In this document: in pieces, positions 7,418 through 13,143 of the stretch
Numbering within the stretch: the first letter of the stretch is position 1
Layout of the letters: the number at the start of each line of letters is the position of its first letter
Assembly (NCBI GenBank): GCA_964651395.1
Contig: CAZYXZ010000063.1
Location: 1-20,742, forward strand
DNA: 20,742 bases
Direction: 5' to 3'
Source of the DNA: CAZYXZ01 sp964651395
Lineage (GTDB): Bacteria > Actinomycetota > Actinomycetes > BP-191
Notes under the pieces: model-generated
What the model saw: only the letters and a program-made list of their open reading frames with translations
What the model was told of the DNA's origin: nothing
Database searches by the model: none
Made by a program: the position numbers and the translations under genes

Positions 7418-8974
7418 GTGCGCGCCCCCACCGGGATGGTCTGCTCCGTGGACCGGCAGGCGTCGGAGGCCGGTGTCCAGATGCTGCGACGTGGCGGCGG
7501 TGCCGCCGACGCGGCGGTCGCGTCCAGTGCGGTCCTCGCCGTCACCACGCCACAGGCCTGCGGGATGGGCGGTGACCTCTTCGCTCTGGTCAGCCGCGAC
7601 GGGCAGCCACCCCTCGCACTCAACGCGAGCGGGCGCGCCGGCTCCGGCGCCGACCCCCACCGCCTGCGCGACGAGGGTCACACCGAGGTGCCGATGTTCG
7701 ACGACATCCGTGCAGTCCCGGTCCCCGGCTGCGTCGACGGTTGGCTCGCACTCCACGCCGGACACGGCCGGCTCGACCTGGCCACCGTGCTGGCCCCGGC
7801 GATCGGCTTCGCCCGCGACGGCTTCGCGGCCTCGGCCTCCCTCGCCGCGGCAGCAGCCGGGCTGGGTGACCGAGCGTCCGCGGCGCACCTCACCGCCGAC
7901 GGCCCGGTGCGCGCCGGGCAGCGACTGCGGCGGCCCGGGGTCGCCCGGGCGCTCGAGGCCGTGGTGTACGACGGCCGCGACGGGTTCTACGGCGGCGAGT
8001 TCGGCGAAGGGCTGCTCGCCCTCGGCGCAGGCGAGTACGACGAGGCGGACCTCGCGCGCGGCAACGCGGACTGGGTCGCGCCGCTCGCTCTCGACGCGTG
8101 GGGACACGAGATCTGGACCATCCCGCCCAACTCGCAGGGCTACCTGACCCTCGCGAGTGCCTGGATCGCCCAGGGCCTCGACCTGCCCGCCGACCCGGCC
8201 GACCCGCAGTGGGCGCATCTGACGATCGAGTCGGCCCGCGTCGCGGCGTACGACCGGCTGGAGGTCCTGCACGAGCATGCCGACGGCGCTGAGCTCCTCG
8301 ACCTCGGTGAGCTCAGCAGGCGTCAGGCGAACATCGATCCGTCGCGCGCCGCGACACTCCGGGGCGACTACCGCGGCGGCGGCACGATCCACCTCGCCGT
8401 CGTCGACCGCGACCGGGTCGGCGTCTCGCTCATCCAGTCCAACGCCGCCGGCTTCGGCAGCCTCCTGGCCGAGCCGAACACGGGCACCTTCCTGCACAAC
8501 CGCGGTCTCGGGTTCTCGCTGCAGCCCGGTCACCCCGCGGAGTACGGCCCGGGGCGCCGCCCGCCGCACACGCTCTCCCCGGCACTGGTGACAACCCGCC
8601 AGGACCTGCGGCTGCACACCGTGCTCGGCACGATGGGCGGCGACTCGCAGCCGCAGATCCTGCTGCAGCTGCTGGCCCGACTGCTGCACCACGGACAGTC
8701 GCCCGAGACCGCCGTGTCGGCCGCACGGTGGGTGCTGGCCGGACGCGCGAGCTTCGGTTTCCAGACCTGGAACGAAGCCGGCGTCGTGCAGGTTCAGCTC
8801 GAGGACGGCGTGCCGGAGTCCTGGGCACCGGCCCTGACCGACCTCGGCCACGAGGTCGTACGCCGGCCGGCGGGCGGCACTTTCGGCCACGCCCACGTGA
8901 TCCAGGCTCGCGACGACGTCCTCGACGGGGCCAGCGACGGCCGCGCCGAGACCGGTGCCGCAGTCGGGTACTAG
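7418..8974 (+). CDS. Gamma-glutamyltranspeptidase-like Ntn hydrolase
   Basis: A 518-residue protein of the gamma-glutamyltranspeptidase family, proenzymes that cleave themselves to free an N-terminal Thr nucleophile. The N-terminal hallmark is ASEAGVQMLRRGGGAADAAVA, then PQACGMGGDLFAL and NASGRAG (Arg for the substrate carboxylate). The predicted cleavage is before Thr323 in GGGTIHLAVVD, giving a 196-residue small subunit. RPPHTLSPALV and TMGGDSQPQ are the substrate-pocket motifs. GTG 7418 is used because GAGG at 7408-7411 precedes it and the next start, ATG 7436, would trim the family N-terminus. No signal peptide is present, so it appears cytoplasmic, unlike classical periplasmic GGTs. Substrate may be a gamma-glutamyl amide, an acyl-amide or a mycothiol-type conjugate; this cannot be resolved here. 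Confidence 0.88.
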   Translation: MRAPTGMVCSVDRQASEAGVQMLRRGGGAADAAVASSAVLAVTTPQACGMGGDLFALVSRDGQPPLALNASGRAGSGADPHRLRDEGHTEVPMFDDIRAVPVPGCVDGWLALHAGHGRLDLATVLAPAIGFARDGFAASASLAAAAAGLGDRASAAHLTADGPVRAGQRLRRPGVARALEAVVYDGRDGFYGGEFGEGLLALGAGEYDEADLARGNADWVAPLALDAWGHEIWTIPPNSQGYLTLASAWIAQGLDLPADPADPQWAHLTIESARVAAYDRLEVLHEHADGAELLDLGELSRRQANIDPSRAATLRGDYRGGGTIHLAVVDRDRVGVSLIQSNAAGFGSLLAEPNTGTFLHNRGLGFSLQPGHPAEYGPGRRPPHTLSPALVTTRQDLRLHTVLGTMGGDSQPQILLQLLARLLHHGQSPETAVSAARWVLAGRASFGFQTWNEAGVVQVQLEDGVPESWAPALTDLGHEVVRRPAGGTFGHAHVIQARDDVLDGASDGRAETGAAVGY

Positions 8975-8985
8975 CAGTGGCTCTC

Positions 8986-8998
8986 TACACTCGCGTCA
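8986..8998 (+). promoter_or_regulatory. Leaderless promoter -10 box of the SnoaL-like gene
   Basis: TACACT (8986-8991) fits TANNNT and ends 6 bases before ATG 8998. No Shine-Dalgarno is present between the GGT stop (8974) and this ATG, which favours a separate leaderless transcript over read-through from the upstream operon. Confidence 0.5.
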
Positions 8999-9384
8999 TG
9001 ACGGCAGAGGCCTTCCGGCGGGCGGTGGAGGCGAGCGATCTCGCGGCGATCGAGGCGACGCTCGCGCCGGACATCGTGTTCCACACGCCGATCAAGTTCC
9101 GGCCGTTCGAGGGCCGCGAGATGGTGATGGCGCTCTTCGGCGTACTGCTCGAGACGCTCACCGACTTCCGCTACACGGACGAGCTCGCCGGCCACGGCAC
9201 GGCCGCACTCGTCTTCTCCGCGAAGGTCGGCGACCGCGAGATCGAGGGCCTCGACCTCCTCCGGTTCGGCGCGGACGGGCTGATCGACGACTTCACCGTC
9301 ATGGTGCGGCCGCTGACAGCGGCGCAGGCGCTCGCCGAGGCGGTCGGCCGGGGGCTCGGGCTCGTGCCGTCGCAGCAGACCTAG
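8998..9384 (+). CDS. NTF2/SnoaL-like small protein
   Basis: A 128-residue protein with the cone-shaped NTF2-like pattern: an N-terminal helix (FRRAVEASDLAAIEATLAPD), then IVFHTPIKFRPFEGREMV and a run of beta strands ending LRFGADGLIDDFTVMVRP. Such proteins are ketosteroid-isomerase-like or SnoaL-like pockets acting on small hydrophobic molecules; many have no known activity. The polar residues Asp and His in the usual catalytic positions cannot be assigned with confidence. The ATG at 8998 fits a leaderless promoter. It stands alone between the GGT operon and the EAL-like gene, in the same direction. Confidence 0.8.
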   Translation: MTAEAFRRAVEASDLAAIEATLAPDIVFHTPIKFRPFEGREMVMALFGVLLETLTDFRYTDELAGHGTAALVFSAKVGDREIEGLDLLRFGADGLIDDFTVMVRPLTAAQALAEAVGRGLGLVPSQQT

Positions 9385-9395
9385 CAGGGAACCGC

Positions 9396-9401
9396 TAGGT
9401 T
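9396..9401 (+). promoter_or_regulatory. Possible -10 box upstream of the EAL-like gene
   Basis: TAGGTT fits TANNNT. It would place the transcription start near 9408, leaving a 5' leader of about 45 bases with GGAG (9439-9442) before ATG 9454. No clear -35 box accompanies it. Confidence 0.3.
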
Positions 9402-9453
9402 CTGCCCACCGCGCACAGCACCATCCCGACCCTGACCGGAGACGGACTCCCAG

Positions 9454-10197
9454 ATGCCCATCACCGACGACCTCGACCGCATGCGCCGAAACCGCGCTCT
9501 CGTCGAGGAGCTCATCGACGACCCTGGCCGCCAGCGCGTGGCGTTCCAGCCCATCGCGGACCTCGGCAGCGGCGAGGTCGTGGCCTACCGGTCCCGGCTG
9601 ATGGGCCAGGCGGGCAGCGGCCTGGAGACGACCGCCGACCTGCTCGAGGCCTGCACCGGGACCGGCCTGCTGGAGCGGCTGGACTGGGCAGGGCGCGTCC
9701 ACGCGCTGGCCCAGGTGCGCGAGCTCGGTCTCACGAAGCCGCTGCACATCACTCCCGAGCCGGTCACGTACGGCACCGCCTGCCCACCGCGGCTTGCGGC
9801 GTCGTTCGGCCAGTCGCGCCGCGACCTCAGCCTCGCGGCCGAGATCCCGCTGGCGGCCTTCGCCGACGAGACGAGCCTGCTCCGCGGCGTCGAGGAGTAC
9901 CGCGCGTGGGGCTGGCGCATCGTCGCCGACGACGTCGCCGACTCGCCCAGCGCGCTCGACCTGCTCGACCGCGTGCGCCCCGACTGGCTGCGGCTGGACT
10001 TCGACCTGCCCGGCCGCACCGCGGCGACCCCGAAACCCGGCGTACGCCGGATGCTGTCGTGGGCGGCGGACCACGGCGCCGTCGTCATGGCGCACGCCAT
10101 CGACACGGCCGAACGCCGCACCGTGGCGGCCGAGCTCGGCGCCACCGTCGGCCGCGGCCGCGCGATCGGACACCCCGGACCGCTGCCCGCGTCCTGA
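9454..10197 (+). CDS. Degenerate EAL-domain protein, probably without phosphodiesterase activity
   Basis: A 247-residue protein matching the EAL (c-di-GMP phosphodiesterase) fold from end to end but with its signature residues changed. The N-terminus reads VAFQPIADLGSGEVVAYRSR, aligning with the usual YQPI...GxEAL, so the EAL triad is Arg46-Ser47-Arg48. The DDFGTG loop is ADDVAD (two Asp retained), the KIDxxF strand is RLDFDLPG, and the AEGVE motif is AHAID. QGY near the end is RGR. The metal-binding Glu of EAL is therefore lost, and hydrolysis is unlikely. It could bind c-di-GMP or a partner protein, as other degenerate EAL proteins do. It has no GGDEF, PAS or membrane segment. GGAGACGGA (9439-9447) serves as ribosome-binding site. 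Confidence 0.78.
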   Translation: MPITDDLDRMRRNRALVEELIDDPGRQRVAFQPIADLGSGEVVAYRSRLMGQAGSGLETTADLLEACTGTGLLERLDWAGRVHALAQVRELGLTKPLHITPEPVTYGTACPPRLAASFGQSRRDLSLAAEIPLAAFADETSLLRGVEEYRAWGWRIVADDVADSPSALDLLDRVRPDWLRLDFDLPGRTAATPKPGVRRMLSWAADHGAVVMAHAIDTAERRTVAAELGATVGRGRAIGHPGPLPAS

Positions 10198-10206
10198 CCA
10201 GGCGGC

Positions 10207-10220
10207 TACCGTGGCGGACA
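10207..10220 (+). promoter_or_regulatory. Leaderless promoter -10 box of the ABC exporter operon
   Basis: TACCGT (10207-10212) fits TANNNT and ends 7 bases before ATG 10220. The gap to the upstream stop (10197) is only 22 bases and contains no Shine-Dalgarno, so this short spacer may be both promoter and start point. Confidence 0.42.
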
Positions 10221-11062
10221 TGCCGGCCGTCGTCGCGTCAGGTCTGCGCAAGTCGTACGGCGATGTCGTCGCCCTCGACGGTATGGAGCTGGCCGTCGAG
10301 CCCGGGACCGTGCACGGCCTGCTCGGACCCAACGGCGCGGGCAAGACCACCCTGCTACGCGCTCTGCTGGGACTGGTCCGCCTGGACGCCGGCACCCTCG
10401 ACGTCGCCGGCACGGTCGGCGGTTTCGCCGAGGGGCCCGGCGCGTACCCGTATCTCACCGGCCGGCAGAACCTCGAACTGCTCGCGGGGCTGGACGACGA
10501 CCCCGGTGACGTCGCCCAAGCGGTTCGCCGGGTCGGCCTCGAGGACCGCGTGGACACGAAGGTGGCGGGCTGGTCGCTCGGGATGCGGCAGCGGCTCGGC
10601 ATCGCGGCCGGGCTGCTCCGCCGGCCGGACCTGCTGGTTCTCGACGAGCCGGCGAACGGTCTCGACCCGGTGGGCGCTCGCGCGTTGCGCGACTTGATCC
10701 GGTCGCTCGCCGCCGACGGACTGACCGTCCTGTACTGCAGTCACGACCTCGCCGAGGTCGACGTGGTCTGCGAGGACGCGACCGTCGTCGTGGCCGGTCG
10801 CACGCGCTGGTCCGGCCCGGTCGCCGAACTGCGTTCGCGCCCCGGTCGCTGCCTGATGCAGACGAGTGACGACGACCGCGCGATCGCGCTGGCTCCGGCC
10901 GGTCTGGCCGTGACGCGCGAGGTGAGCGCGCTCGCCGTACTCGGCGCGATGGAGGAGATGGACGCGTACGTGCTGGCTCTGGCCGCCGCCGGCGTCGCTG
11001 TGCGGAGCCTGGTCCGCGAGTCGATCCCGCTCGAGCAGGCCTTCCTGGAGCTGGCGACGTGA
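10220..11062 (+). CDS. ABC exporter ATP-binding subunit (ABC-2 type)
   Basis: A 280-residue nucleotide-binding subunit. Walker A is GPNGAGKTT (residues 36-44), the ABC signature is WSLGMRQRLG (about 118-127), Walker B is DLLVLDEPANGLDP, and the H-loop His is His175 in YCSHDLAEV. The Q-loop region reads GGFAEGPGAYPYLTG, the form seen in drug- and antibiotic-type ABC-2 exporters. A C-terminal extension of about 75 residues follows, ending with PLEQAFLELAT, typical of these subunits. The ATG at 10220 fits the leaderless promoter. It overlaps the permease gene by GTGA (11059-11062), so the two are translationally coupled. The transported substrate is unknown; lipid, peptide or antibiotic export, or self-resistance, is possible. 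Confidence 0.93.
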   Translation: MPAVVASGLRKSYGDVVALDGMELAVEPGTVHGLLGPNGAGKTTLLRALLGLVRLDAGTLDVAGTVGGFAEGPGAYPYLTGRQNLELLAGLDDDPGDVAQAVRRVGLEDRVDTKVAGWSLGMRQRLGIAAGLLRRPDLLVLDEPANGLDPVGARALRDLIRSLAADGLTVLYCSHDLAEVDVVCEDATVVVAGRTRWSGPVAELRSRPGRCLMQTSDDDRAIALAPAGLAVTREVSALAVLGAMEEMDAYVLALAAAGVAVRSLVRESIPLEQAFLELAT

Positions 11063-11856
11063 AGGTGCTGCCGTGGGAGCTGCGCAAGCTGCGCGCGCAG
11101 TCGCGGGTACGGCTGGCCTTTCTGGCCTGCCTGCTCGGTCCGCCGCTCCTCGCGGTGGTCCTCGGCGCGCAGTCGGGGCTGCCCAAGGACACGCTCTTCG
11201 GTCGGCATGTCCACGACTCGGGTTTCGCGTTGCCGCTGCTCGTGCTCGGCTTCGCCGGACAGTGGGCGTTCCCGCTCATGACCAGCATCGTGGCCGGCGA
11301 CATGTTCGCGGCCGAGGACGAGCTCGGCACGTGGGGCTCGATCCTCACCCGGTCGCGCAGCCGCGCCGAGGTGTTCACCGGGAAGGTGGCCGCAGCGGTC
11401 ATCGCGGCGACGGTGATGCTCACCGTCGCCGCCGTGAGCAGCCTCGTCTCCGGGCTGGCACTGGCCGGCGCCGAGCCACTGACCGGCCTGTCCGGCAGCG
11501 ACATCGACCCCTCGCGCGCCACGGTGCTCGTGCTGGTCAGCTGGGCCACGGTGCTGCCGCCGCTGCTCGCCTTCACCTGCCTGGCCTGCCTGTTCTCGAT
11601 CGCGAGCCGCAACCGGGTGGCCGGGGTCGGCGGACCCGTGGTCGCGGGACTGCTCATGCAGCTGCTCTCCCTGCTCGGCGCACTCGGCTTCGCCGCGGGC
11701 CTGCTGCTCACGACCCCGTTCGCGGCCTGGCACGGGCTGGCCCGGGAGCACCCCTTCTACGGACCCCTCTGGCAGGGCTTCCTGGTCAGTCTCGTGTGGG
11801 GGGTGGCCTGCCTGGTCGTGGCGAGGCGGCTGCTGCTGCGCAGGGACATCGCATGA
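11059..11856 (+). CDS. ABC-2 type permease subunit
   Basis: A 265-residue integral membrane protein with about six hydrophobic segments. Examples are LAFLACLLGPPLLAVVLGA, the stretch around FALPLLVLGFAGQWAFPL, VAAAVIAATVMLTVAAVSSL, and the C-terminal FLVSLVWGVACLVVARRLLL. A cytosolic loop containing DELGTWGSILTRSRSRAEVF follows the second span, as in ABC-2 permeases where this elbow contacts the ATPase. The N-terminus WELRKLRAQSR is typical of the family. The GTG start at 11059 overlaps the stop of the ATPase, and the stop overlaps the lipoprotein start (ATGA, 11853-11856). It would form a heterotetramer with two ATPase subunits. Confidence 0.88.
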   Translation: MKVLPWELRKLRAQSRVRLAFLACLLGPPLLAVVLGAQSGLPKDTLFGRHVHDSGFALPLLVLGFAGQWAFPLMTSIVAGDMFAAEDELGTWGSILTRSRSRAEVFTGKVAAAVIAATVMLTVAAVSSLVSGLALAGAEPLTGLSGSDIDPSRATVLVLVSWATVLPPLLAFTCLACLFSIASRNRVAGVGGPVVAGLLMQLLSLLGALGFAAGLLLTTPFAAWHGLAREHPFYGPLWQGFLVSLVWGVACLVVARRLLLRRDIA

Positions 11857-12272
11857 GGCGCCTGCTTGCGGCGCTCGCCGTCGCGGTGACCGTCGCCGGC
11901 TGCAGCACGCCGCTCACGGCCGACCGGCTGACGCCGTCGTTCGCCGAGACCTTCGCCGGCCTCTACGAGTCGCAGCAGCGGCTGCTCGGGCGCACCGACG
12001 TCCACCGCGACCGGCTCGGCGTACGAGCGAACTGCCGTCGGATCGGGCCGCACGCCGACGGACCCGGCGACGACTGGCTGTGCGTGGTGCGCTTCACCGA
12101 CCGCGGGCTCGGTGCCACGCAGGGCTACGAGGTGCAGGTGAAGCCGGACGGCTGCTGGAAGGGCGACGGGCTGCCCGCGCGCCAACCGGCGCAGCTCGAC
12201 CTGGTCACGGGTGACCGGGCCATCAACCCGCTGGTCGAGTTCGACGCCTGCTTCGACACCAGCTGGCGCTAG
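11853..12272 (+). CDS. Cysteine-rich lipoprotein of unknown function, linked to ABC exporter
   Basis: A 139-residue secreted lipoprotein. The N-terminus MRRLLAALAVAVTVAGCSTP is a type II signal peptide with lipobox VAGC, lipidated at Cys17. The mature domain has four more Cys (ANCRRIG, WLCVVRF, DGCWKG, DACFDTSW), enough for two disulfides, and I do not recognise a family. The gene overlaps the permease by ATGA and is the last of the three-gene operon, so it may be an outward-facing accessory or substrate-binding partner of the exporter. Its TAG shares CTAG with the convergent YciI-like gene. An alternative is an unrelated envelope protein that simply follows the exporter. Confidence 0.82.
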   Translation: MRRLLAALAVAVTVAGCSTPLTADRLTPSFAETFAGLYESQQRLLGRTDVHRDRLGVRANCRRIGPHADGPGDDWLCVVRFTDRGLGATQGYEVQVKPDGCWKGDGLPARQPAQLDLVTGDRAINPLVEFDACFDTSWR

Positions 12273-12553
12273 GTCTCGGCACCACCGACGACGACGGTCC
12301 ACGGACGTACGCGCCACCCGGTCACCACGCCCGAGCGGACGTAGGGGTCGCTCTCGGCGAAGCTCGTCGCGACCGAGGCGTCGGGTCCGGTGAAGACCAG
12401 CAGGACGCCGTCGGCGGGCTCCGCTAACGCTCCGGCGAGGACGAGCTCACCCCGCGCGTGCGCCGCTCGCGCCAGGCCCAGGTGCTCGTCGCGGAACGGA
12501 CCGCGCCGCTCCACGTAGTCGTCGACGACGTCGTACAGCAGGGCCCAGTACAT
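12269..12553 (-). CDS. YciI-family small protein
   Basis: A 94-residue protein of the YciI family, a ferredoxin-like dimeric alpha/beta fold. Visible features are MYWALLYDVVDDYVERRGPF, RDEHLGLARAAHARGELVLA (the His is the conserved putative active-site residue), then DGVLLVF and ESDPYVRSGVVTGW. The final strand VRPWTVVVGG is also typical. The ATG at 12553 fits the family N-terminus; GTG 12568 would add five residues, and neither has a good ribosome-binding site. Members have dehydrochlorinase-like, chlorocatechol-related or unknown activity, so no reaction is assigned. It converges with the lipoprotein gene and diverges from the DinB gene, leaving only about 50 bases for two promoters. Confidence 0.82.
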   Translation of the reverse strand: MYWALLYDVVDDYVERRGPFRDEHLGLARAAHARGELVLAGALAEPADGVLLVFTGPDASVATSFAESDPYVRSGVVTGWRVRPWTVVVGGAET

Positions 12554-12603
12554 GCGGCATGAAACCACGAGCGCCCAGTGCCTCGGTGCGGTACGACTAC
12601 CCC

Positions 12604-13143
12604 ATGCCGATCACACCGGACACGAAGAACTGGACCTGGGTCCTCGAGCGCGCCTGCCCCGAGTGCGGCTTCGACGCCTCAGCGTTTCCGCGCGAAGAGG
12701 TCGGGGAGATGCTCCGCGCCAACGCGGCCACCTGGCAGAACCTGCTGTCCCGGGGTGAGGTGGTCGCGCTGCGGCCGAGGGACGACGTGTGGTCCGCGCT
12801 CGAGTACGGCTGCCACGTCCGCGACGTGTTCCGGATCTTCGACGAACGCCTGCGACGCATCCTCGACGAGGACGGGCCGGAGTTCGCCAGCTGGGACCAG
12901 GACGCGACCGCGGTCGAGGACCGCTACGGCGAGCAGTCAGCCTCGCAGGTGGCCGCCGAGCTGCTCGCGGCGGCTCAGGCGCTGGCGTCGCGGTTCGATC
13001 GGGTCGAGGGCGAGCAGTGGCAGCGCACGGGCGAGCGCAGCGACGGCGCCCGGTTCACGACGGAGAGCTTCGCGCGCTACCTCATCCACGACCCGGTGCA
13101 CCACGTCGACGACGTGGAGCGGGGGTTCGCGGTTCTGTCGTAA
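12604..13143 (+). CDS. DinB-family (mycothiol-dependent type) protein
   Basis: A 179-residue four-helix protein of the DinB/YfiT superfamily. The metal-type His triad is present: His71 in YGCHVRDVF and His162 with His166/167 in LIHDPVHHVDD, matching the usual H...HxxxH arrangement. CPECGFD (Cys18, Cys21) near the N-terminus may be a redox or second metal site. Family members include mycothiol-dependent maleylpyruvate isomerase and bacillithiol or mycothiol S-transferases, so thiol-dependent detoxification in an actinobacterium is plausible. ATG 12604 is chosen because the family begins here; an ATG at 12559 would add 15 unconserved residues. TACGAC (12592-12597), an imperfect -10 box, ends 6 bases before it. 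Its last 62 bases overlap the convergent GspE gene. Confidence 0.82.
   Translation: MPITPDTKNWTWVLERACPECGFDASAFPREEVGEMLRANAATWQNLLSRGEVVALRPRDDVWSALEYGCHVRDVFRIFDERLRRILDEDGPEFASWDQDATAVEDRYGEQSASQVAAELLAAAQALASRFDRVEGEQWQRTGERSDGARFTTESFARYLIHDPVHHVDDVERGFAVLS

Noticed and set aside
9454..10197. Active c-di-GMP phosphodiesterase
   Set aside because: The EAL triad is Arg-Ser-Arg, and other signature motifs are also altered, so the metal site cannot be formed as in active enzymes.
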